DNA of 64,000 nucleotides from Branchiostoma lanceolatum (lineage: Eukaryota > Chordata > Leptocardii > Amphioxiformes > Branchiostomatidae): positions 2,953,001 through 3,017,000 of the forward strand of contig NC_089731.1 of NCBI RefSeq assembly GCF_035083965.1. Reading direction: 5' to 3'. Shown here in pieces: positions 11,201 to 23,200 of the stretch. Below the pieces are notes generated by a model, which was given only the letters and a program-made list of their open reading frames with translations, was not told the DNA's origin and searched no databases. The position numbers and the translations under genes are program-made. How positions within the stretch are numbered: the stretch's first letter is position 1; each line of letters begins with the position of its first letter.

Positions 11201-14200
11201 ACCTGACCATGTATTTACTTGTATTTACATGTTTATATGTTTGTTTGTGTAGAACCCAGACATAGTGTTGGTGCACTACCTGACCATGTGTTTACCTGTT
11301 TGCTAATGTTTGTGTAGAACCCAGACATAGTGTTGGTACACTACCTGACCATGTATTTACTTGTTTATATGTTTGTTTGTGTAGAACCCAGACATAGTGT
11401 TGGTGCACTACCTGACCATGTGTTTACCTGTTTGCTAATGTTTGTGTAGAACCCAGACATAGTGTTGGTACACTACCTGACCATGTATTTACTTGTTTAT
11501 ATGTTTGTTTGTGTAGAACCCAGACATAGTGTTGGTACAGTACCTGACCATGTATTTACTTGTTTATATGTTTGTTTGTGTAGAACCCAGACATAGTGTT
11601 GGTACAGTACCTGACCATGTATTTACTTGTTTGTATGTTTGTGTAGAACCCAGACATAGTGTTGGTGCCCTACCTGACCATGTATTTACTTGTATTTACA
11701 TGTTTATATGTTTGTTTGTGTAGAACCCAGACATAGTGTTGGTGCACTACCTGACCATGTGTTTACCTGTTTGCTAATGTTTGTGTAGAACCCAGACATA
11801 GTGTTGGTACACTACCTGACCATGTATTTACTTGTTTATATGTTTGTTTGTGTAGAACCCAGACATAGTGTTGGTACAGTACCTGACCATGTATTTACTT
11901 GTTTATATGTTTGTTTGTGTAGAACCCAGACATAGTGTTGGTACACTACCTGACCATGTATTTACTTGTTTGTATGTTTGTGTAGAACCCAGACATAGTG
12001 TTGGTGCCCTACCTGACCATGTATTTACTTGTATTTACATGTTTATATGTTTGTTTGTGTAGAACCCAGACATAGTGTTGGTGCACTACCTGACCATGTG
12101 TTTACCTGTTTGCTAATGTTTGTGTAGAACCCAGACATAGTGTTGGTACACTACCTGACCATGTGTTTACTTGTTTATATGTTTGTTTGTGTAGAACCCA
12201 GACATAGTGTTGGTGCAATACCTGACCATGTATTTACCTGTTTATATGTTTGTTTGTGTAGAACCCAGACATAGTGTTGGTACACTACCTGACCATGTAT
12301 TTGATTGTTTACATGTTTGTTTGTGTAGAACCCAGACATAGTGTTGGTACACTACCTGACCATGTATTTACTTGTTTATATGTTTGTTTGTGTAGAACCC
12401 AGACATAGTGTTGGTGCACTACCTGACCATGTATTTACTTGTTTATATGTTTGTTTGTGTAGAACCCAGACATAGTGTTGGTACACTACCTGACCATGTA
12501 TTTACTTGTTTATATGTTTGTTTGTGTAGAACCCAGACATAGTGTTGGTACACTACCTGAATGTGCCGACTACTGAGGACTCCAAACCCTCCGTTCCCCC
12601 CACCATTCCCCTCCGCATCGACTCACAAGAATGGACGAAAGACGAACTCCTCAAGCAGCTCAAGCCCATGTGTGAGTAAAATCTCTGTTACACGTTCAGG
12701 ACGTTTTCATGACTTTGCCCCTGACCAAGATTAGCCTGATTTGGAAGTTCATAGTTAGCTACTGAAAGTTTACTTTAGGCCACACCAATTTATTTTCTTG
12801 GTTAACGGAATAAAAAAAGATTTAAAAAAATGCTAGATTGGAAAAACAACATGAAAACAGAGTCTCAGAGGAATGTTTTTACTTTGATGCACACAGTATC
12901 AGGGAGTGAACAGGGTCAGGTGCATGACTTTTTTTGCTAAAATTGAAAATAAAAATCCATTAACCAAGAAATTGAATTGGTGTGGCCTTAGCCAAAGTTG
13001 ATCTTCTGGACCTAAAATGAATCAAGATTGACTGAGAAAAAGATAATCAGATCCTTAGTGTTGTTACATTTTGTTTGTAGTAATCTCAACAGTAAATTAA
13101 AAGATGCCTCTTGATTTGTGAAAAGTTGAGTTGTGGAAAGAAGCCTCCTGATTTTTGTTATTTTGCATTGTAAAATAAACTTTTTTATTCTCATCTGGAT
13201 GCTTATATTTTCATTTATGCTCTGCAGTTGCAGGAGTCAAGGTCGGAAGTAACAACGACGTGGTGAGTACATATTATGGGTTATATAACATTGTTGGCTA
13301 TATATCAGATATTATGGGCTATACCACAATCTAATGGGAGCTCAGGGTATCACAATTATTGGCATGCTTAAATGGTTAGTTCCCATGGACATTGCACAAA
13401 CAAAAATATACTTCTAAAGGCATCTTTGCCACAGCTAACTCTATGCCATGTATGCCATGTAGAAGTAGTATACTTGTATACCGTGAAGAAGTTTCATCAT
13501 ACATGATTTATAGTGTAGTGGCTGTAGTAGGGGTTTGAAGTAGGGGTTGGAAGAAGTGGAGTGTAGTATTAAGTATTATATAGTGTAGAGTGTAGTATTG
13601 AGATAGAATTTAGTGTGTCAAGTATTTAGACTAGAAAGTCACATGCTGTATTGTTATATATTGTCTGTCTGTCCTTTCATGTTACATGTACTTGCAATTA
13701 GCCTACGGGCAAGAACTTGCAATAAACTTATTTATTAAAACTTTGAACAGTTGTTATTGAAGATTGTTGTTGTTGATGAAGCTAAGGGTGTTTTTGTGTT
13801 TCCCCTGTGCTAAGAGTGAAGCTAAGAGTGTTTGTGTGTTTCCCCTGTGCTAAGAGTGAAGCTAAGAGTGTTTGTGTGTTTCCCCTGTGCTAAGAGTGAA
13901 GCTAAGAGTGTTTGTGTGTTTCCCCTGTGCAGAGCGAGACGATTGAGGCTGTCGTGGAGAAGTTACTGGACAACAAGGCGCCCAAACCCCAGCCTAAGAC
14001 AGTCACGCACGCCTGCGTCTGTGCTAAGGATGGGGCCGGGACCAAGCAGAAGTGCGGTCACACTCCCCACCGAATCATCTCGCCCAAGGTCGAGAGTACG
14101 CGTTCCGAGATGGACAGTCCTGCGGGCATGGGCGGCGACACGACCCCCGACCTCCCGGCCCAGCCCGCGCCAACCGTAGTGAATATGATCGGCAAAGTTC

Positions 14201-17200
14201 CCAATGGTCTCGCCGCGCGGAACGGCGCGGTCGTTAACCTGAACGGCCTGGGGGGTCCGAGCGGCGTGCACAACGGGATGTTTTCCAGCGGGATCGCGGT
14301 GACGGGGATTAGCACGAGTGGTTCGATAGTCAGCGCAAATCTCTTGTGTGGAGTTCCCGTGCTGCCCGGGTACACCACAGCGGCGGAGGACCAGATGCCG
14401 ACGTCCGTCGTGACCCCCCTCCCCACCGGCATGGTGTCGATGGTTCCCCAGTCCTCGCACAACGTCGCCATTTCCACCGCCGATGGAGGTATAGTATACT
14501 TAGTCTAGTATAGTATGATATCAGATTTGAATTCCAGAGAATACTCTAAGTGCAGTTAAATTTGTGTGGTTTTTATTTCATGCTAGGGAGAAAATGGAGT
14601 GTTTGCGGTGTTGTTCAGTTCGTGGCAGTGCTATAGTCACATACTGCTACAGTATTGGACAAAAACGTTTGCATTGTTTTAAAGTTTGCGGTGAAGCGGT
14701 CGCCGCAAAAACCGCGAACACTAAACAACAGCGAACATTTCTGCATTTACAGTACTGTAGTTATATTTATTATAGTTATAAGTATTGGAAAGTCTTGATG
14801 TCATAGTTGTGAACGAGCGTGTTAAATCAGCCTTGAGCTTCCATGAGGCCTGTTTTTGTTTGCTGAATAAATCTGTCATTTATTAATTCAGGTAGCGCCA
14901 TGGTTTTCCACCACGCGACCGTCACCCAGCCGAACACCGTGCCCATGGTTCTGAACGGCATTGCGGCGTCAGCCCAGGGTTGGTCCGTAAAGGTCGAGAA
15001 CGAACTTCCTCCCGTCAGTGCGGCGGCGGCGGCGAACACGCACAGCCCGGGCATGAACCACGCCATCAACACAAGATTCCTCGCTTCGCAGAACTCGTTC
15101 GACCTCCCGCCCTCATCCATGCTCACCATCTACGAGTCCAACGCGCTGGCGGGCCAGGCCCTAGTTGGCCACGCTCTCCCGGGCCAGACTCTGGCAGAGG
15201 CAGCCCCCGTGAGTCGCTACAGCTTGAACCTCGACACGATCCACGGCGAGGGCCACGCTATGACGGCACCATCCACCCCCAGTAGGGCCCCGCGTAGCTT
15301 CACTGGGGGGGGATTCAGCCGTAAGATGGCTCTCGACGCCAAGGGCTTCGTCAAGCGGAGCAAGAGCCTGGACGAACAGGTTCTGCAGACGAGTAACCAT
15401 GGCAACCACCATGCCACCCCAAACGGGTTCGTCCTGGAGGGGGCGGGCGTGGCACAAGGGGGGGACCGGCAGCTACTCTTTGCTCAGGACATGACAAGTG
15501 CAATAGGGGGGGACGCGGTGGGGGGGTTGAACAGTGGCAGTTTCGGAGAAGGGCTAAACCAGGGGCACCCCTACCCCCCGCCCGACTACAAGACAGCAGT
15601 CGCCATGAACGCTGGGACCCGCGACACCATGGGGTCTCCCACGGTAGTTTCCTCCGCAGGGGACGGTCAGCTGACCTCGCCCCTGAGTGAGACCAACGAG
15701 TTCGGTTGTCGCGACATCCTTCTCAGCGGGAACAGCGTGATTCCAACGGGCCTGACGCAGGCCAACGGACACCTCTCGCCGCCGCAGAACCTCACCCTTA
15801 ACCTCAGCACGCTCTCCTCCAACCAGGCGCTAGACAACCTGGACCTGAACACCCCCACCTCCGACGTGGACTTGTCCAACTTCGACGCGTTCGACAACAT
15901 CATGCTGGATACGCAGCTGTCGGATCTGCTGCCTGAGCTGGAGAACACGGATTCCAGCGACCATGGCAACGACCCGACGGAGAACGGCACGTACGGGCGC
16001 GGCGAGAGGTCGGCACGGAGAAGCGAGCTGGTCGGCATCACAGACTTCTCACCGGAGTGGTCCTACCCCGAGGTTTGTTAATTTTTCCTCAGAACTTTTA
16101 TGTAGATTAATATTTTACAGTTTTTTACTTACGCGAAATGGGACTTGGAACATATGGTAACCTACCCAGAACGCATCTGGCACACATATCTTACGGTCTC
16201 GGTTCGGAGTTTTTTTTTACAATTTGGGGCCGACATGACTCGTTCCCAGAAAGGCAATAGCACTTTTCCAAACATCCTTTTTTGGCCAATTCAATGTTTC
16301 CGACGGATAGGGGTGCCTTGTCTTTGAACGACAGACAAATTCAATCTTTTCTGTGGAAACGTCATTTTTGGTAAAAACTGTCGTTTTAAGCAATTTTCAT
16401 CCCCAAAACTGCTATTTTTAGGGCATTCTTCCAAGGCCGCTAGAAGGAAAATAAGAGTTTTCCTAGGATAATGACTGATATGGGAATAAAGGTCATCATT
16501 CTGTCTGTGCAATTAGGAAAAATGAAGAAAATCGTGAGGATACGTTTTCCGCAATCCCCGATGGTGTGAAACCATGCAAAACGTACATAGAACGCACGAT
16601 TCGGGTAATCAGGCGACAAGGCCGCGCTACCGTCATCGCGCACTAATACCAGGAAGTCTTCGCGTGATCAAAACTCTGAAACCGTAAAACGCTACGAAGA
16701 TCGGGTCTTTCAGGAAATATAAAAGATTACACACTGCTATAGCGATAGCCGAAAAATCGGGAGCCAAAACTTACGAGAAAACCTAGGATTTGCGTCTTGT
16801 CTTCATGCACTCTTTAGGTATGCGGTCAAAACAATTCCGAACCGGAACCTTACAACATGGCCTACCCACGAATGTATATAGAACACGTTTGCACAAGGTC
16901 TAGGTCGTTTCAATGTGTGCTGTGTAGTTAAAAGCATGTCTAGTTGTTGGAGTGGGTTGAACCATAGATATACGACATATATTTTCTTGGTGTTTGTGTT
17001 AAACCATTGTGTATTTGCAAGGGAGTGGGTTAACTTAAACCATGTGTTTTTTCTTGGGTGTTGGAGTTGGGTGTATTTTGTTCTAATGGTTGGGTTAAAC
17101 CATATATATTTGCAGGGATGTTTGGGTTAAACCATGTCTGTTTGCAGGGTGGAGTGAAGATCCTGGTGACGGGCCCATGGCACTCCAGCACGACTGCGTA

Positions 17201-20200
17201 CAGCTGTGTGTTTGATGACATCAGTGTCCCAGCCAGCCTGGTGCAGAGTGGAGTCCTCAGATGCTACTGCCCAGGTGAGCTGAAATTGCTTGTCTTTATC
17301 AGTGTTAACGTTGTTGCCTAGATTGTCCTATACTGCACCACCATAGGCTGGACTGTTGTTACCTCCGTGAAAGAAGGTACTGTACATGTGTTTGGCATGT
17401 CTGTTTGTTTGTGTTTCCTTGCTTATTCCCACGTTCTGCATGTAGGTATACCCAGGGGCACTGACAGGAATTTAGGACAAAGGTCCTAGTATAACATATA
17501 CAGTCAAACCTGCCCAAGGCGACCACCCGGGGGACCGAGCAAAAACGGTCGCGATGGACAGGTGGTCGCAATGAAGAGGATTCCAATCATAACATGTTTC
17601 CAGGTCGAGGTGTTGAATACAGTGTACTACGTAGATATGGATGGAAAATTATGTGATTTTAGACAGCATCACCCCCACCAGGTTCAATTCTCATTGACAG
17701 AAAGATCTTTAAGTATTCACAATCCGTTTGTATTTACAATGTTTATAGTGGGAACGTTTTATTGAAGCACTTCATGGAGGAATCCATGCTATTCATATAT
17801 TTTTGTCCGTCAAGGTCTTAAAAACATTTCCGCGAAATCCGACAGCAAAATCGTCACCACACGCTGGAAAAACTCAGTCATCATGGGCAGGGTTTGTGCT
17901 CTGTGCGGTCCCAATTCGTGGCGGTCGCGGTCGCGTTGGACGGGTGGTCGCCTTGGGCAGGCCGCTTAATGCTTGTGCCTATGGGGAAAATGTTCGGGAC
18001 CGAGAAAAAGCGGTCGCCATGGCCAGGTGGTCGCGTTGTAGAGGTGGTCGCCTAGGCAGGTTTGACTGTACTTTCAAACTGTCATTTCCTGTGTTTAGTT
18101 TCCTGCTGTACATTGTATATGCATGTCTGTTGCCTTAGGGGAGCCATTGGGAAAATGCATACTACCAGACAGAAACAGCAAGAAATATACTTTCAATAAT
18201 GAAGAAAACAGTCAAGAAATTCACAAAACTAGATATTTCACTGACGTATGAGATCTTGGATTGTATTGCACTGCACCACTGCTGCATGGCTGGCCTGTTG
18301 TAACACAGTGTCATTTTTAACCCTCTGCAGCCCATGAGACAGGCCTGGTGACCCTTCAAGTCGCGGCGAGCGGAGTGCCCATCTCCAAGTCTGTCGTGTT
18401 TGAGTACCGGACGCGCAGCGTTCTACAGAGCCCCGGCACCCAGCGAGAGTGGCTCTCCCTTGATGGTTTGTTTAGATTTTCACTAATTCAGCTAATGTGG
18501 TTTTCAGATTTTTTACATGAAAATAGCACTGATGGTGAAGTCTATACCTTTGTACATGTAGTTGTCTTTCATCCTATATTTACGCTTCCGGAGAGGGTTA
18601 TACAGCCATGGTAAAAAGAATTTCCCTGGTACAATGAACCTGTAAATACTGTACATAGCATCTTTCTTCTCTGTCACGACCAGTGGAAGAATAGCTCTTC
18701 AGTTACCTGGTTTGAGATCACTTTCAGGTGTTTTTTTTTTAGAGAGGGGAACTAAGGCGCTACACCCCCATGCCCTTAGCATGCACCCCCTTACCATATG
18801 CATGGGGTTCAGATTCTCTGACATGCATAAAATTCTGATTAACCAGGGATACAACTAGGTCATGTGTGGCCACAGTCTTCAACTGAGACCTGTCTGACAG
18901 TACTTTTTACCCCTCAGGAAGCCATAGAATATTTCATTTGTACACACAATCCCCCGCTTTGTAGCTCTGCTCCTTTGCAATGCTCCACTTTATATTTTTC
19001 CCTAGCCAGGTTTGACTGCCTTATGGAAAGCCATCCTGTAAAATACAACTTCAGAGCCCTGGACCACCCACAGAAACCCACAGTGTCAGTCGGCTAAAGA
19101 AGTGTTACAAGGGAGCGGTGTCTAAACTGGATGTAATGCATCCTACCTGACTGAAGACTCTACTCTACTCTACTCTACTCTAGAAAACCCTGACTAGAAA
19201 ACCTCTGACTTCTGTTTCAGAGCGTCAGTTTAAGATCTCCATCCTGGAGAGACTGGAGCAGCTAGAGAACAGGCTGGGTACCAGGAGGGGTGCTGGGCAG
19301 CAGGACAGCTCTGGACAGGTGAGTCATGTACAGGTGAGGTAGGCAGGTGGGCTAGGTACAGGTGAAGTAGGCAGGTGGGCTGGGTACCAGGAGGGGGGCC
19401 GGGCAGCAGGACAGCTCTGGACAGGTGAGTCATGTACAGGTGAGGTAGGCAGGTGAGGTGGGCACCAGGAGGGGGGCGGGGCAGCAGGACAGCTCTGGAC
19501 AGGTGAGTCATGTACAGGTGAGGTAGGCAGGTGAGGTGGGCACCAGGAGGGGGGCGGGGCAGCAGGACAGCTCTGGACAGGTGAGTCATGTACAGGTGAG
19601 GTAGACAGGTGGGGTGGGCACCAGGAGGGGGGCGGGGCAGCAGGACAGCTCTGGACAGGTGAGTCATGTACAGGTGAGGTAGGCAGGTGGGCTGGGTACC
19701 AGGAGGGGGGCGGGGCAGCAGGACAGCTCAGGACAGGTGAGTCAGGTACAGGTGAGGTAGGCAGGTGGGCTGGGTACCAGGAGGGGGGCATGGCAGCAGG
19801 ACAGCTCTGGACAAGTGTGAAGAAGGCAGATGAGCTTGTGCTGTGTGCTTCTGTGCTTAGCCCCAAGTATATAGTTTCTTGAAGTCTACTGTGAACTTCT
19901 AGAAGCTTACACTTAGTCTAGATCCCAGAGACACACAGCATGTTTGCTGACTATTACTAACATCAGTAATGGTAGCACCCCAGAGCTCTATTAGAATTTA
20001 TATCTGCCAAATGTGTGGACAGTGACTTCAGCTTGAAATTGCTCCAAATTGTGGTGGGACTGGTGGAAAGCAATGAATCACCAAAAGTTAAACATGATTT
20101 TGGGTTCAATCTACTAATTTAACTAATTATTCTTCTTAACACTCCAATGAAGTGATGGCAAACTGATTGATAAGACCTGCGTTCCAGCCAGTGTACCTGA

Positions 20201-23200
20201 CAGATACTGGAGTACTGGCTCATTGATATGTCAATCAAGCTGGTGTTATTGATTGATTGATTAATCATTTGATTGACAGGGTTCTGGCCAGGGTACCCAG
20301 CACTCCCTGGAGGACCGTCTGATCACCGTGTGCTCCCAGCTGATGACGCGCACCTGGATCAAGCCGGAGGCTGCACTTCCCACCTGCTCCGCTAGGGGGA
20401 TGACTCTGCTGCATCTGGCGGCAGCATTGGGCTACAGAAGACTCGCTGAGAAGCTCATGGTCTGGAGGTGAGTGGGGGCATCGTTGGCGGGAAATGAGAT
20501 AGGAGGAAGAGTTTAAATTGAAGGGCCCTACCTTACTTAAAGTTGAAGTGACCCAGGCGTCTTAAAAAGACGCATAGGGGTGGCGCCCATCTCACTTTCT
20601 ATAGCCCTTGGGCCACACATTTGTGCAAGTTACTACATCAAGGGGCTGGTTTGCTGCTAGTGATGTATGTGTAACTACCATACGCTTTCCCTACCTTACC
20701 CTAGACTTTAAATCCCTTTGTACCCAGGCTATGTTTTACTGTATTACGGAGCACGTTTGCTGTTCCTTTCTTTTCTGATATTCACCTTGTTGTCACTGCA
20801 GAAGCCAGAGTTCCAGTGTTGTCCTGGAGGTGGAGGTGGACCCACTTAATGTCGACCACTTCAACTGCACACCACTGGTAAGGGCATAGTTCATAGTTCA
20901 ACTGAACACAGCAAGTAGCGTCATAGTTTACAGGTCATCATATAAATGCACATCAATTGGTGACATACAATTTTCTTTTGATTAATTCAAAATTATGGAT
21001 TGTACTACCTAATAATTTTGTATTGGCTAAACAGTTTGAAACATGTCTTGCTTGAATAGTTGCATGTATGTTCCATGTACCTGTCTGCAGGAATGGCAAG
21101 GTCACACATCGTCCGGGACACAAAATCGACCTTGACCTTCGTCTTCCAAAGACCTACCCACATACCAGATATCATCACAATTCAACTAGTGAGAGGTTTT
21201 TGAGATATGCTGACCAGAAATATCCTGAAACACACGCACACAAACAGACCGAGCAAAAACTATATTTATTTTTTATGTTTATTGTTGTGCAGATGTGGGC
21301 CTGCGCCATGGGCCACACCGACACGGCATACTTCCTGTGCCAGTGGAACCGTGCCGCCCTGACCGTGCCAGACTCCCTGGGCCGCCTGCCCGCGTCCGTG
21401 GCCCGAGCCCGCGGCCACCCCCGCATCGCGGAGGAGCTGGAACTGACCCAGCAGGAAGGTCACCTTCACAGCTTCAAGACTCCGTCGGCCCACACCTCGC
21501 CCTTCTCCCCCAGGGGCCTGTCGCTGCCACTCGGCGCGGGACTCCGTTTGTCCCCGCTTGACCCCGATCACTCCCCGTCCTCCGCCTGCTCCACTCTCAG
21601 CTCCGCCTCCCCCAACTCCAGCAACCTCTCGCCCAACCAGGACGCAGCGCGCAAGAGCGCCTCCCGGCTCTCTCAGGAGGAACTGCACCTCCTTCTGCAG
21701 AGGTCCATCTCCCAGATCAACCCCAACGTCTTAAACTCTAGCGGCAACGTCTTAAACCCAGGCACCAACGTCTTAAACTCCAGCACCAATGTCTTAAGCT
21801 CCAGCTCCAACTTCTTCAACGCCAGCACCAACCTCTTAGACCCCAGCCTGGTTAAGATGGAGACAGAGGAAGCCATGCACACAGACCAGCCCAGCCTCTC
21901 AGAGAGCCTGCGGTCCAGACACCTGCGACATGCACAAACCACTGGTAAGGGCATAGGTCATAGTTCAATTGGAAACCACTAAGAAGGGCATGGGTCATAG
22001 TTCAACTGTACACAGATTATAAGGGCATGGGTCATAGTTCAACTGTATACCACTGGTAAGATGACTGTAAGATTGTCATTAATATGTAATGTATTTTCTG
22101 TCTGTCCCTAACTGTTGACTCTCCAATATCAGCTATGATGCCCGAGAGTCAATGTAATGTATTGTAACATTTGCTTATGAATGAATCATGAAACAGAGGC
22201 CATGCAGTTGAGTGAGGAAGGTTACGAGAGGGACCTTGACTCCGCGGAGCTACCGCCCTCCCCGCAGCACGACTCCATCCTACTTCTGGCCGAGCGCATC
22301 GTCTCGGCGCTCCCGCCACGCTTCATGGATGACCCGGAGATGTCTGACGAGGACTACTCCTTCCTGGACCACACCTACCGGGATGTGAGAACGCCAGGTG
22401 AGAATCATGTGTACACACCTGTACATACAACTGTAGTTTCTAGTGAACCTCTGCAGGTTACAGTGCACCTCTGTAGTTTGTAGGGCACCTCTGTCCATAG
22501 TTCATAGTACACCCCTACCGAGATGTGAGAAAGCCAGGTAAGTTTGTAGTGTAGTTTGTTATACAATTCTTTACACAGTAGTTTTCTGCACACCTCTATA
22601 TTGTGTAGTGCACCACTGTAGTTGTGCACTTCTGTAGTTTTTTGTACACTTCTGTAGTTTGTTGTGCACCTCTGTAGTTTGCAGTGCACCTGTAGTTTGT
22701 AGGATACCTCAGAGCTATAGTTTGTATTATTTGCTGTTAGGAAAGGCCTGGTATTTATCACCCTGTCCCTCCCTCAGGATCAGTGGACAGTCCTGTTGAC
22801 CTGGACAGCCCTGACGACTTTCTGGAAGACTTTGCCATTGACCCCCACGACCCCCCGCCGACCCGGGAGGAGTGGTGCGAGTTCCTGAACGCCTCCGGGC
22901 GGGTCACAGAGGAACTGCAGAGCTTCACGCTCACAGGTCAGGGTTTACATGTCAAGGAGATGTAGAATATGATCAGTTTTTGGACCTTTCAACCCAAAAT
23001 CACCTTTACTGTCTAGGTGATTCATTGCTTTTTACCTGGGGAGAGGGGGTGACATTGTATATCAGCAACATGCTATATGCACTCCTCTGTGCTTCTGCTA
23101 AGTTTCATGCTAACAAGACACATGTACATTGTGTAGTTTATCTCAAAGTCTCTGGACATTAAATGCAAGCTTACACCACTTTTGTACTTTTGGACAAAGG

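Noticed and set aside
9424-12529. Regular array resembling a CRISPR or a repetitive protein gene
   Set aside because: Unit contains a splice acceptor and CAMTA exon-6 codons, units are contiguous without unique spacers, and the genome is eukaryotic. The open frames inside (for example around 11529 and 11868) are repeat artefacts.
15161-16041. Minus-strand and alternate-frame open frames of 66-124 codons
   Set aside because: Shadows of the GC-rich CAMTA exon 9; the plus frame has splice sites and homology.
19230-19866. Minus-strand Pro/His/Leu-rich open frames of 145-180 codons
   Set aside because: Complement of the exon-12 donor array; the plus strand carries CAMTA exon 12.
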